Origin: Aurantiochytrium sp. KH105
Lineage: Eukaryota > Sar > Bigyra > Thraustochytrida > Thraustochytriidae
Direction of reading: 5' to 3'
DNA: 64,000 nucleotides
Assembly: GCA_003116975.1 (NCBI GenBank)
Contig: BGKB01000112.1
Location: 62,001 to 126,000 of the forward strand
Part shown: in pieces, positions 19,392-30,430 of the stretch
How the letters are laid out: every line of letters begins with the position of its first letter
Numbering within the stretch: position 1 is the first letter of the stretch
The notes under the pieces: model-generated
Database searches by the model: none
What the model saw: the letters and a program-made list of their open reading frames with translations, nothing else
What the model was told of the DNA's origin: nothing
Translations under genes and position numbers: made by a program

Positions 19392-20864
19392 TCAGTTCTT
19401 GGTGGACTTGACAAAGGCCACCATCTCGTCCATGGTCTTGAAGGTCTTGCCCTGGAGCGAAGCATCCTCCGTGACAAAGGACTGCGAACCGACCTTGAAG
19501 CTGGCGTCGTCCAAATTTGACTTGTCCTCCTCCTCGGTGCTGCCGCCGTTCTCGCGGAGCTCCTTGAGAGACATCTCCTGCATGGACATGACACCGAGGT
19601 CAACGCCCATGTTCTTCGCCACGGACTCCATGTCCTTGTCACCACGGCCCGAAAGGCAAATGACAATCACCTTGTCGGAAGACATGGTCTTGGCGCGCTC
19701 GCAGGCAGCGTATACTGCGTGCGAAGTCTCGAGTGCAGGGATAATGCCCTCCGACTCCGAGAGCAGCTGCAGACCCTCCATGGCCTCCTTGTCAGTGCAG
19801 CTAATGTACTCGCCGCGGCCAGTGGCTTTGAAGTGGGAGTGCTCAGGACCGACACCGGGGTAATCGAGACCAGCAGAGATGGAGTGCGTCTCGCTAATCT
19901 GGCCGTCGTGCTGCAGGAGGTAGGTGCGCGTGCCGTGGAGCACACCAGGCGTTCCGGCGGAAAGAGTGGCGCAGTGCTCCTTGGTGTCAGTACCGGCGCC
20001 ACCGGCCTCAATGCCGAGAATGCCGACCTCCTTGTCGTCCTTGAACGGGTAGAACATGCCAATCGCGTTCGAGCCGCCACCGACGCAGGCGCAGACCACG
20101 TCAGGGAGGCGGCCGAGCTGCGCGAGCGACTGATCGCGGGTCTCGCGGCCAATCACACTCTGAAAGTCGCGCACGATCGTGGGAAACGGGTGCGGGCCAA
20201 TGGCCGAGCCAATAATGTAGTGCGTGGTGCGCACGTTGGTCACCCAGTCACGCATCGCCTCGTTGATGGCGTCCTTGAGGGTCTTGGTACCGCTCGAGAC
20301 GCCAATCACGCTTGCGCCGAGGATCTTCATGCGAAACACATTCAGGGCTTGGCGACGCATGTCCTCCTCGCCCATGTACACGGTACACTTGAGGTTGAGA
20401 AGTGCGCACGCCGTCGCGGTGGCCACACCGTGCTGACCAGCGCCAGTCTCTGCAATGATGCGCTCCTTGCCGATGCGTTTGGCGAGCAGACACTGTCCGA
20501 GGGCGTTGTTGATCTTGTGTGCGCCGGTGTGCGCAAGGTCCTCGCGCTTGAGCCAGATCTGGGCGCCGCCGATGCGCTTCGTCAGACGCTCCGCAAAGTA
20601 CAGCGGCGTGGGGCGTCCCACGTAGTCACGGCCGAGCTGCTCGAGCTCGAGCTGGAACTCGGGGTCCTGCGAGGCCTTGACGTAGATCTCCTCGAGATCC
20701 TCGTGGGCGGCCTCCAACGTGGCCGGCAGGAAGCGGCCTCCGAATTCTCCAAAGTACGGGTTCAGGTCCTTGACGGAATCGTACACGGGCATCGTGTTTG
20801 TCACCTTAAGGGGCCTGTTCTCGACATGGTCGGCGGCAAACTTGAGCTTTTGTTCGCCGCTCAT
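19392..20864 (-). CDS. TRPB: Tryptophan synthase beta subunit, 490 aa, with C-terminal extension
   Basis: This PLP enzyme condenses indole with serine to give tryptophan. The family starts at [11 protein letters not shown]. The PLP lysine is Lys117 in HTGAHKINN, the phosphate loop is GGGSN (about residue 262), and the core ends at LSGRGDKDM (residue 412). About 78 further residues follow, Glu/Asp/Ser-rich and ending [18 protein letters not shown], beyond the normal TrpB end. There is no alpha domain, so this is a stand-alone beta subunit, unlike the fused fungal enzyme, and a separate alpha gene is expected elsewhere. No transit peptide is obvious before the conserved core. Confidence 0.96.
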   Translation of the reverse strand: MSGEQKLKFAADHVENRPLKVTNTMPVYDSVKDLNPYFGEFGGRFLPATLEAAHEDLEEIYVKASQDPEFQLELEQLGRDYVGRPTPLYFAERLTKRIGGAQIWLKREDLAHTGAHKINNALGQCLLAKRIGKERIIAETGAGQHGVATATACALLNLKCTVYMGEEDMRRQALNVFRMKILGASVIGVSSGTKTLKDAINEAMRDWVTNVRTTHYIIGSAIGPHPFPTIVRDFQSVIGRETRDQSLAQLGRLPDVVCACVGGGSNAIGMFYPFKDDKEVGILGIEAGGAGTDTKEHCATLSAGTPGVLHGTRTYLLQHDGQISETHSISAGLDYPGVGPEHSHFKATGRGEYISCTDKEAMEGLQLLSESEGIIPALETSHAVYAACERAKTMSSDKVIVICLSGRGDKDMESVAKNMGVDLGVMSMQEMSLKELRENGGSTEEEDKSNLDDASFKVGSQSFVTEDASLQGKTFKTMDEMVAFVKSTKN

Positions 20865-22163
20865 CTTGTCTTTGCGTTCTACTCGAGTCTCGTTTCACGA
20901 CCTCTCGTTTCCTGTCCTTTCGTTGCGTCTCGCTACTGTCGTGAAAACGCGGTGTCAGTGGTCGCTCTTCGTTTGATGCCTCCAGTTGCGCAGCTATCTC
21001 TCAACGCCCCTCCCCTCTCTCTCACACACACACGCAAGACGACCCTGCTGGTCTGCAGGGCTTTTCGCTTGCTCGCTGTTGCTATCTCGCCCTCGACCCA
21101 CGACTTCGCCTCGTTCGAGCTCTGCTCTGCTCTGCTCTGCTCTGCTCTGCTCTGCTCTGCTCTGCTCTGCTCTGCTCTGCTCTGCTCTGCTCTGCTCTAC
21201 ACAGCGAGCGACGCCGGTCTCTGCGCAGCGCTTCCGAGCGTCACTGTTCCGAGCGCCTTCTGGCGTGTGCTAGCTCGTGCTCGTGCTCGTGCTCGCGCCT
21301 GCTTTCCTTCGCCGCACGCTCCGACGAGGCCGGCCAGGCGAGCCGCACGGGCGCCGCCTGTCGCTCTCCCTCCGTCCCTCGCCGCGCGCGCTCGCCCGCG
21401 CGGCGCGGCCTGCAGCGGCGCGGCTGCGCGCACGTACCTGGCGGCGTGTGGTCTCCGCGCTTCGGGGTCTGCTCGCCGCCGCCCGCACGGGCCCGGCGCC
21501 GCGGAAAGGACCTATTGGAAGCATCCGGGCTTAGGCCCTTTACGCAGAAACCTTATCCCGCCTCCGAGACCCCCGAGCGCCGGGACGCGCGCGCCGCACC
21601 GCCGCCGCGATCGCCGACGGCCGACGTGCGGCGGCGGCGGCGGCACGGACGACTGCGACGAGAAGACGAGCGTCGCGATCGCCAGACAGGCGGCCGCGGA
21701 AGGTCCTCGATCGGCATGCAGCCTGGCAGATCGAACGGCACCGCGGTGGTGGTGGGGCTCGGACCTGCGATTGAGTGCGACCATTTTGGCCACACGTGCA
21801 GTGCAAAGACTGCAGTCGCGCTGCGCGTCACGTGGCGCGGAAACTTGGGTGGCCTCTTGGTGTTCCGCGGCGGCATGGCACGCTCTGCAGCTGCGAGCAA
21901 GGAAACGCAAGAGGTTCGAGAAAGGACAAAGGGGAAAGAGAAATAACAATACGAGTCGCCGCATACGAGCTGGCTCGGCAGGCAGGCTATGTGTGGTCAT
22001 GGCTGGCTCATCGCCACTGCCATTGCCATTGCCGCTGCACGCTGCACTGCTGCCTGCCCGCCCGCCTGCCGGCGATCTCTGAAGAAACCTAGAAGTTGCC
22101 TGTGACCCCATACCAATAGGGCCTGCCACTAGTGGCAGTAAGTGACCGCATCCGCCCGCCCAC
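20865..22163. other. TRPB upstream region / 3' flank of the MBL-cNMP gene
   Basis: This 1.3-kb spacer contains the TRPB promoter. It holds the TCTGC array (21121-21197) and a very GC-rich stretch (21280-21720). Numerous overlapping open frames occur on both strands because of GC bias; none has a recognisable domain. Confidence 0.5.
21121..21197. repeat. (TCTGC)n pentanucleotide microsatellite
   Basis: About fifteen near-perfect copies of TCTGC, 257 bp upstream of the TRPB start codon. They give Ser-Ala-Leu-Leu-Cys type repeats in all plus frames, which explains the long open frames across it. Confidence 0.95.
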
Positions 22164-25100
22164 CTAGATGAGGATGGGCGACTTGAGCAAAGCCAAAAGG
22201 ATCATAGGGTTGCGGTCAAGAAAATGGAGCATGGAGTGCGAGTCGATGACGAAAATGGAGGCTGTCTCCGAGTAACAGGCAAGCGTCGTGGTGAGAGGGC
22301 GGCCATGATGGCAGCCGTAATAGTCGAAAATAAGCATACCCGGCATAAGCGGGGCGTGTGTGTTGGAGGTGAGGTCAGCAGAATCCACGGGACCATGGAC
22401 CTCCTCGAAGATGAGCGTGCCGCGCGCCACGAGCATCGCCACCTCCACGGAGTCGCCCCGTCGCCAGAGACGCTCGCCGCGCCGCATGTGCTTCGTCTGC
22501 AGCAAACCCTGGAGTTGGGTCTTCTGCATCGATGAGAGCAAGCGCAGGCGCGAGTTCAGCGAGATCGCCTCCCAGGAACCATCCATGCGCGCGTGAATCA
22601 TGCTCTCCAAGCGCTCGCGCAGCACAGGGTCGTTGAGCAAAAGGTAATTTAGCGCGTATTTGTCAATCACCATGGCTCGCACATCCGTTTCTGCGCGCAC
22701 AGTCTCCTTGACGATCTGGTCGTCAATAAAGACCATCTCGCCATGATCCCGTGCCATTTGCAAATCCGCGTCCTCGCTGCTGTCTTCGTCGTCCTCGGAG
22801 GACCCCGCGCTGAGCATGGAATGCGTCGAGTACGAGGTCACGTGCGCGTGCGCGAGACCACCCACTAGAGACAGGAAACTGCCTTTCGAGCGATCGAGCA
22901 TTCCGAGGTGGGACTTTTGCTTGATAATGCGCGTCTGCTTCCAGGCGGCGAGTTCGCCAAGATAGTCACCGGCACGATAAAACTTGCGCAAGTTATCGTA
23001 TTCCACCGTGGCGCGACCTTGCAGAATAATCATGAAACGCTCATCGACCGTACCCTTTTCGAGAATGAGGGCATCGCGCGGGTAGAACTCCTCGTGGGCC
23101 ATGAGCATGAGATCGAGCGCCTGGTTCACGGTAAAGTGGCGAAAGATCTCAATCGACCCGAGCAGCTGCAAAAACTTGAGCATCTGGTGCTCCTCGCTGC
23201 GGGGAATAAGCACAATCGTGTTCTCCACGCCACATTCGGCAATACGAAAGCCCAGGTTGGCTGCCCGTGCCGCCGAATTAGCATCAATGTGGATCAGTCG
23301 CACGTTGCGTTTGTGCTCCTCGGGAAGGGCGGCCAGGGCGTCGAGCGGCGTGTGAATGGGCGGCACTCCCGCTTCATGCAGGACAACGTCGCAGTGCCAC
23401 GGAAAGTCTAAGAGCGCTTGCAGACGTTCGTCGCTGAGAATGCCTTCCTCGTTCATACGTTTCATCGCCGGCGGGTCGTAAAAGGTGTCGGCCGAATACA
23501 CAATGTCCTTGCCCTGAAAAGAGGCCTGGAAGCCGACGCACGGGATCGAATGCAGCGAGTAAAAGAAACGCAGGCTGGCTCCATTCCAATAGTTGGGCTC
23601 CTCGAGGAAGACGGGCCGGAAGTTGACCAACTGCTCGATGAATTCAGGTTTCAGCCCTGACACAGCCGCATACTTGCGCTTAAAGCTCTCAAAGATTGTG
23701 GTCGTGGTCATGAGGGTGATTTTGTGCTCCGTGATCATTTTTTGAAAGGTTCCGGCATCGTGATCAGCGTGACAGTGCGTGAGAATCAGGGCCGTAATAG
23801 AGTTGGGGGGAATGCCCGACTCGAAGAGCAAGGACGTGGAGTGCGGCGGCGGGTCCACCATGACGCCTTGGCCATTCACCCAGAGCACAAAGCCCGAGGT
23901 TGAGCCGTCTTTGTCAAAGCCGTGCGAATTGCCCAAGACCGTGAGACCAAACTTTGGAATCACAAAGGTCTCCTCGTCTGAAGTGCCTACGGGAGCCGCA
24001 TCCATCTGCAGCAGTCCCGAGCCGCGCTTGTGCTGTTCCTGCAGCGTGGCGGCAGCCGCTGCGCTCATGCCTGGGCCCAGGCGTCCGCTTGCAGACCGCG
24101 CGCTGCCACCTGCGAGCTTCAACATGCCCATGCGGTGCGAACGCGTTCGGCTTCCAACATCTCCTGCGGAAAGCGTGCTTTTCACCGATTGGCGCGCCAC
24201 CCCAGACCCTTTTCGGGAAAGCAAGGCTTCCTGGGAGAGAGAGGTCCCAAGAGGAGAGGGCTTCACGCGTTTGTGCGAGAGAAGCTCTTCGCGCGAACCG
24301 CCGCCAGCCACCGGACCTGGGCCGGGAACCTCGTCGCGACCGGCCAAAGCCATGTCGAGCCGCGGGACGAGCCCGCCGCTGATAGGTACCGTGCATGACT
24401 CTGCGACACGATACGGGATGAGAACGCCACCATCATCTGAAGCAGAGCTGTCACCCACGTCGTTGACGGTGCTGACTACGTTTTGCATTTTGGTGTCCAC
24501 GAGCTCAAAGCGAACATTATCCTCATCATCAAAAATCATCACACCGTTGCCCAGATCGCATACGCCGTACGTGTCAAAAAACTTTGGCTCGAGGAGCATT
24601 TCAATGTCCAGCATGTGAATGTTGCTCACCTGTCCGGGCTCGCGATTCGGGGCTCGAAAGTGAAAGACCTCCTTTTCATGGTCTGGGCACGCAGCGCGCA
24701 CCGACTCTGGACAAAAGTCAGAGTACTCCTTTTCGGCAAAAAGAAACTCGGATTTGGGCCCATTGAGCGCTTCCGTCATAATGGTTAGCAGGTCTTCCCA
24801 GGCATCGCGGTGCGTTACCAGCGTCGTTTTCCGCTTTCGAATGAAAAAATTGAAAAAAGCCGGAAACTCGAGCTCGCAAACGTTCACACCGGCGCTCATG
24901 TTGAATCGCTCACGCGGCACAACATAGATTTCCGGGACCTGCAGACCCATGGCCATGCTGTCCTTGACCGTTTCGGGAGGCATGCCAAATTGAACGGGCC
25001 CGATTGTTGTCCGTATGACCACGCCGCCACGTGGCAAATAGTCAATGAGGTTGCCGAGCTGCATGGCCTGATGTTCGGGCGATCGGCGATTCTTTTGATT

Positions 25101-25714
25101 CTTGGTCTCGCTCGGCTTGAGCGTCTTCTTGTGGTAGGCCGTGAGAAGTCGCGAAACGTTGACCATAAACGAAGTTACTCGGGACGAAGTCTGTCGGGAG
25201 ATTCGAGGCGCAGGGGACGGCGATTGGCCGTACGAGTCGTCCGAGTCCGTGTCTGCATCATCCTCTCGCGCGACCTTGGCCAAGGCCTCGACCATTCGAT
25301 CCTTTTGCCGACGTTTGGCGCGATAGCGGCCATTGCCATCGTCGTCGTCGTCGTCGTCGCCGGACTCTTCGGACGCAGACCCCTCTTCGTTATAGGGAAG
25401 GACATCGCTCCCCTCATCAACATCTTCCTCAACGACCTCGCCATCGATGATACTGTCATAATTCACCTCGGGACTCAGGGCGGGTGCGTGCTCCTCCTCG
25501 GAGTCCGAATCGTCCGAGTCCAGTGCCGTCTCGACGAGTGGAGCGGGTCGAGACTTTGTGCGCCATCCCAAGCCCCACGACTTGAGCGTACCTCTTCGCT
25601 GATCCTCGCGCTCTTCGGACACTTTATCCGGGGAAGCACCCTTTGCGACGGCCTCGTGCTTGGCGTCCGCTTGTTGCTGTTGATGACGATCACCAGCATG
25701 CTTCTTATCATCAC

Positions 25715-25748
<34 letters not shown>

Positions 25749-26567
25749 TTCATCATCCCCAGCACCAGCACCAGCACCACCATTGTTGTCTTTTCGCGCT
25801 TGTTGGGTACGCCGGCGCATCTGTTGAGCATAGGTAAGCTCTTGGGGAAGCAGCTGGGAGGGTTTACGCGCGCTCGCGACTTTGGGCCCACGGCCCACAA
25901 GGGGCAGCGGAACCTCTTCCTGCTGGCGGTCCAGCAAGTCGGCGAGCTGTTGGCGCAACGTCGAGTTCGTGCGCGATTGCACGCGCATGTGGGCGCTGGG
26001 AACGCGCAGCGAGGTGCTGTCGTCTTCAAAGACACTCGCACGGCCGGCCATGGGGCCACGGACATTGTGGGCGCTTACAGAAGGACGGCGTTCCACGACG
26101 GGGGGGTCGGGGACACCGATACGAAGGACTTCGTGCGGATCCTGCGACGAGGCGACCCTCTCGCGCACGGGCGTCACGACAGTCTGCAAGGGTTCTGCGG
26201 TGACTTTGGGCGTGAAGGGCACGCTTACGGCGACAGATCCGCTGCGCTCCTTGGCAGCGGCCGGCGTCTCTCTCGCGCGCGACGAGGCCGAAGATCTCGA
26301 CAGCGACCGCGACTGTCCTCGTTCCCGCTCTCGCGCCTCGAGTTGCTGTCCCCAGATCAGGTCGACCTCGGCTTCGGCCTCGCGGAGCTGCTCCTCGAGC
26401 TCCGCATTTCGCGCTCGCAGGGCCTCGAGTTCCTCCTCCACCTCCGCCGCCGCGCCTGCAGCTGCGTCCTCGGCGCCCTTTTCGCGCTGCTTCTTGTGCA
26501 GCTTGTTCGACGCCGTCGACGACTTCCTCCTCACGGCCGCGCTGTCGTTGCCCTTGCCGGCCCCCAT
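22164..26567 (-). CDS. Metallo-beta-lactamase-fold protein with cyclic-nucleotide-binding-like domains, 1467 aa
   Basis: Residues 1-560 are low complexity with acidic tracts and coiled coil, including a long Asp run. A conserved block follows at about 560-760 (PRGGVVIRTTIGPVQFGMPP and onward). The metallo-beta-lactamase domain starts near residue 900 with metal motif His-Cys-His-Ala-Asp-His at 931-936. A cNMP-binding-like domain lies at about 1137-1220 (GRATVEYDNLRKFYRAGDYLGELAAW; GEL present but no canonical Arg-Ala-Thr). A second, more degenerate one is at about 1350-1460. The combination recalls Dictyostelium GbpA/GbpB cyclic-nucleotide phosphodiesterases, so a class II-like cyclic-nucleotide phosphodiesterase is proposed. 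The start is set at MGAGKGND (26567), because the longer frame to 26975 reads through a CTTT microsatellite. Confidence 0.85.
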
Positions 26568-26868
26568 CGCCTCCCCCGCCTTCACGCGCGCCGCGCCCTC
26601 CCCGCGCGCGCGCTCAGAAGCGAAGCGCTCGCGCCGTCGAGTGGTTGACGATCGATTCTCTGCACGTGCTCGACGCGCGCGTGCGGCCGTGTGCGCGTCC
26701 TTCTCCCGCGCGACCGACCGACCGACCGCGCGCGCGCGCGAGCGAGCGAGCGGAGGCGCGTCCCCCGCCGCCTCGACGTCTTCCGCGGCGCCGGCGAGCT
26801 CGCGCTCCGCCTGTGTGTTGCTGCCGCCCGCTGTTGTTGTTTTGCTGCTTGTTTGTCGAAGCCGCGCT

Positions 26869-26921
<53 letters not shown>

Positions 26922-26935
26922 TTTCTCTCTTGTTT
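26869..26935. repeat. (CTTT)n microsatellite
   Basis: About 16 copies of CTTT just upstream of the MBL-cNMP start codon, probably in its promoter or leader. Minus-strand translation gives Lys-Glu-Arg-Lys repeats that artificially lengthen the open frame. Confidence 0.95.
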
Positions 26936-28304
26936 TCCTTCTCTCTCTCTTGCCTCTAACGCGCGGTGTGTGCACGTGCTCGCGCCGCGCTTGCTTTCCG
27001 CTAGCCAGCGCCTAGGCCCTCCTACGCGCAGCGCGTACGGCGCCTCGCTCGCTGCACTGCCCGACCCGCCGCCTTCTCCGCCTCCTCCGCCGCCTCCTCC
27101 GCCTCGGCCGCGACCGCGACCTCGACCTCGCGCGAGACGCGGCGCCGCGGCCCCCGAGCGAGGCCTCGCGCCGGGGCGGCGAGCAGAGCAGGGCCGGGAG
27201 GAGCGAGGAGGGGGGCGAGGGAGCGAGGGAGCGAGGGAGCGATGGAGAGGTGTGCCCAGGAGGCTCCCGCGCTCGACGCTCTCTTCTCGCCGAGGCCTCT
27301 CGCGCGCCGTAGCGCAGCGCAGCGCGGCGCGGCGCGGCGCCGCTCGAAGGGCGCCCAAGAGACCGGCCTCGCCGCGGCCGGCCGCGCGCGATTATGGAGC
27401 GGAGCCGAGCGGGGCGGAGCCGAGCAAAGGCACGATAACGGGCCGGCCCAGGCAGCCTGAGATAGGTTTCTCCCTCCCTCGCTCGCTCGCGAGGTCGCGC
27501 GATATACTGCTTGGAGCTCGCTCGAGCCTGCCGCTGCAGCTGCCTCGCGCTCGTCTCGCGGAGACGCGCAGGCCAGCAAGCTTCGTGAGCTTAGCAAGGT
27601 CTGCAAGGTTTGCAAGATTTGCAAGGTTTGCAAGGTTTGCAAGCTCGCAAGCTCGTAAGCTCGTCTGGGTTGGTTGCGAGATACAGAAGGCGAGGAGATG
27701 GCGAGACTGCAGCGCGTGCACAAGGGCTTGCCTCCACCTCTTGCTCTGCTGCTCTCGCGGACTACGTATCTGCGTATCTACGTGCCTAGCGCGGAAGATG
27801 CGCGACCGCGAGGCAGGCTCTGCTGTCTCCCTTCGCCCACGTACGTCTCGCTGCGCTACGCCGCGCGGGCGCGAGCGGACTCGGTGGGTCTTCGCTTTCT
27901 CTCTTGCTTGATGTCCTGCTCCTGCTCTTGCGCTGCTTTGCTCGCGCCTCGAGCTCCACTCGAGAGCGCCGCCTGCGCCCTCTTGCGCGCAGACGTTGCG
28001 TGCCGCCTGCCCACGCAGGCCGCTCTCGCGCGTCTCCGCTGACCACACCTGGCCTCGCGATGCTGTTTTGCTGACACGAGTGCGAGTGCATCGCGTGCGC
28101 TCTTCACCCGTCTCCCATAAGCGCGCTCGACCGAATTTGACCTGACTCGGCTCGCTCGCCTTGGCTTGCTTCGCGCAGCATTTGGCGCCTTCTGGCGTCT
28201 TCACGCGCGCCCGCTCGTCCGGCTCGAGGACGGCGAGCCTCCGCGGGACCCGGTCCTGGTTTTCGCGGCATGGCAGGGCTCGGCATGGCAGGGCATGGCA
28301 TGGC
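26936..28304. other. Divergent spacer, 1.4 kb, between the MBL-cNMP gene and the carrier gene
   Basis: The region is strongly GC-rich with CG-dense and GAGC/GCGC-rich stretches at 27050-27470. It contains a TTTGCAAGG array at 27602-27643. Both flanking genes point away from it, so it must hold two promoters. Overlapping open frames on both strands are Arg/Ala/Pro/Ser-rich artefacts. Confidence 0.5.
27602..27643. repeat. 9-bp tandem repeat (GCAAGGTTT), about 4.5 copies
   Basis: Units GCAAGGTTT / GCAAGATTT repeat in tandem, followed by related GCAAGCTC words to 27665. It lies about 660 bp upstream of the carrier gene. Confidence 0.85.
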
Positions 28305-29945
28305 ATGGCTGGCATAGCACGAGTAAAAGGGGCCTCGTGGCAAAGCCGCAAGGAAGGGACGAAGGGCCTCCACGCCAAGCTCGCTCGCATGGGCTTCAGC
28401 GAGTTCAAGCGCCTGGGCAGGCGCCTGAGCTCCCAGGTGTTTGGCGCCGACGAGGACGACTTCGACGCCGACGCCGACTACTACTACCGTGGGCGCGGCG
28501 ACGGCGGCGGCGGCGGCGATGATGAGGGGGGTACGGAGCAGGGCCCTCGCGGGAGCGATCTCCAGGCCATGGACCCGGAGACCGTCAAGCGCAAGCGCGC
28601 CGCGCGCGTGCGCAGACGATGGCGGGAAGCCATTCGGAAAGTCGTCGCATTGAACCGCTTCATCAAAACCGTCGGCCCCGCACGCCGGCATGAAAGCTGG
28701 GCGCGTGCCAAAGCCCGGCAGCTCGTCTCTGCTGTCCTTTGCGCTGTGATCACAAGTCCTCTCGATGTGATGCTGTCGCGCGCCCTTGTGAGCAAACAGC
28801 CAGTCTTCCTCTCTCCATGGACCGAACTGATCGTAGCGCAAGCGGCCCCACTTTCTGCCACTTATGCTCTGCTCGAGCAACTCGTCCCACGGGCTTCGAC
28901 CAATGCCTCTGCGGCGGTAAAAAAGCCACGCTACTTTGGGGGCTCGCCAGGCCACGCAGTCTCGGCCACCGCGCGCCATGGGCTGCATCTGCTTCTCATG
29001 TACCCCCTCCAAGTTGCCTTCACCCGACTCGCCGTCAACGGGCAGCCTCTGCGTGCCACGCTTACCTCTCTGTCGCCTCAGCTCTACAATGGGCTATCTG
29101 CCTGTTTGGCCATCGAGGCGATCAAGGGCATTCTGTCACTCGTCCTTGACAACGTTTTGGCAAGATCACCGCCCGGCACGCTGCTAAGCATCGCCTTACC
29201 ACTGGCTTCGCTTCTTCCTGCCGTTCCTTCGTTTGTGATGAGTGTACGCATTTGGTCCTCAAATCCGGGCTCATTGTTCCCAGCGCAAGTAAGTCTCCCC
29301 AGTGAAGTGGCTGCGATATATGCGCAAAAGGGTCTAAGTGGATTCTTTGCAGGTTGGCGCGTCTTCTTGCTTGCCTGTCCTTTCGAGCTAGGAGGTGAAT
29401 ATCTGTCCAACAAGCTTGTGCGTCACGTCATTGGCCCATCCCCGCACGAGCGTTTCGCAGCGCAGGTCAGTCAAGTCCGTGAGACGCTCGAGCTCAAACA
29501 GCACACGCCACTGAAACTTGAGGACCCCAGCCATCTCGAAGCGATGATTCTCATGGCCAGTCGGCACAATCGAATGCTTTTTGTGCTCATGATCAATGTC
29601 ACAGAGGATTCCAAGCTCGCTGTACACGATTGTGCCACCTTTGCTCAGCATGTTGACGCCACTTTTGTCATTGCTGACGCGCGCTCGTTCGAGTCGCTGA
29701 GCAGAATCGCCTTTTCAAGCCGATTTCCCTGCTTCATTCCTGTCATGGACGGCGTCTTGGCCACGCAGCACATTATTCCGTATCGCTATGGCTACAGCCG
29801 GCAGATTGAGCGCCGCCTCCGCGCGATTGCGGTGCAGATGACCCAGGAAGCCATGCACCGTTCCACGCCTTTGCCGGCTGCGCAGCAACTTGATGAAGAT
29901 GCTTTCATGGACGATCCGCACGCGGGTTCTTCCGAGATGCTCTAA
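28305..29945 (+). CDS. Divergent mitochondrial-carrier-like protein with extra C-terminal domain, 546 aa
   Basis: Three carrier-like repeats are recognisable by their Pro motifs: SPLDVMLSR (from residue 151), YPLQVAFTR (from 233) and PSFVMSVR (from 308). Each is followed by hydrophobic helices, and GFFAGWRVFLLACPFELGG suits the end of a third repeat. Spacing (about 75-82 residues) is shorter than in standard SLC25 carriers. Acidic signature residues are mostly lost, so transport is uncertain; it may be a structural relative like MTCH/SLC25A46. From about residue 400 to the end lies a second domain (SRHNRMLFVLMINVTEDSKL, then RFPCFIPVMDG) that looks thioredoxin/UAS-like. The N terminus has an acidic Asp/Tyr run and a Gly tract. 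The start is uncertain: ATG at 28305 or 28389. Confidence 0.7.
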   Translation: MAGIARVKGASWQSRKEGTKGLHAKLARMGFSEFKRLGRRLSSQVFGADEDDFDADADYYYRGRGDGGGGGDDEGGTEQGPRGSDLQAMDPETVKRKRAARVRRRWREAIRKVVALNRFIKTVGPARRHESWARAKARQLVSAVLCAVITSPLDVMLSRALVSKQPVFLSPWTELIVAQAAPLSATYALLEQLVPRASTNASAAVKKPRYFGGSPGHAVSATARHGLHLLLMYPLQVAFTRLAVNGQPLRATLTSLSPQLYNGLSACLAIEAIKGILSLVLDNVLARSPPGTLLSIALPLASLLPAVPSFVMSVRIWSSNPGSLFPAQVSLPSEVAAIYAQKGLSGFFAGWRVFLLACPFELGGEYLSNKLVRHVIGPSPHERFAAQVSQVRETLELKQHTPLKLEDPSHLEAMILMASRHNRMLFVLMINVTEDSKLAVHDCATFAQHVDATFVIADARSFESLSRIAFSSRFPCFIPVMDGVLATQHIIPYRYGYSRQIERRLRAIAVQMTQEAMHRSTPLPAAQQLDEDAFMDDPHAGSSEML

Positions 29946-30430
29946 TGAACAACCAAACATTCAAACAACCCAACAAAAAATCACACAAAACAAGCAAGCA
30001 AATAAAACAAACCAAAAAACAAACAAAGCCTCTCACCTATTGTCGCTGATCTCTTTATGCCTTTCTGGATGCCATCGAATTGATGGGCCGAAATTGAAGT
30101 ACTTTGCGCAGCATCTTTCGCCCCCAAGCCACAACTTATCCCTCACTGCTCGTCACTGTTTTTTTTCTTTTTTTCTTTTTTTTTGCCAAGGGAGGGAGGG
30201 AAGGTCAAGCACCAAAACCCTTTGCGCGGCGGCGGCTACGATCGATCGCGCGGCTCGTCTTGCAGGGAGCGCAACCGGGCCTGGCGGCGCGCAGAGACGC
30301 GGCGGCCACGCGCGCGCTCTCGCTACAGCCGACGTACCCTTCCGCGACCGGCCGGTGCGCTTCTTCGCCGACATCGGACCTGCTCTTCTCTTGGGCGACG
30401 ACGAGACGCAGCCCTCGACACGACAGCACC
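29946..30430. other. Spacer between carrier gene and TAF9
   Basis: An AT-rich 3' flank with AAACA-rich tracts (29950-30035) and a T-rich run (30160-30184) precedes a GC-rich leader of TAF9. Nothing coding is supported. Confidence 0.55.

Noticed and set aside
19719-22082. 787-residue plus-strand open frame across TRPB and its 5' flank
   Set aside because: First half is antisense to TRPB and the second half reads through the TCTGC microsatellite and Arg-rich GC sequence.
24810-26648. 612-residue plus-strand open frame opposite the MBL-cNMP gene
   Set aside because: Antisense to the large protein; contains Ile runs from the CAT repeat that encodes poly-Asp on the other strand.
26568-26975. N-terminal extension of the MBL-cNMP protein by 136 residues
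   Set aside because: Begins inside a CTTT microsatellite and reads as Lys-Glu-Arg-Lys repeats, so it is not likely to be translated.
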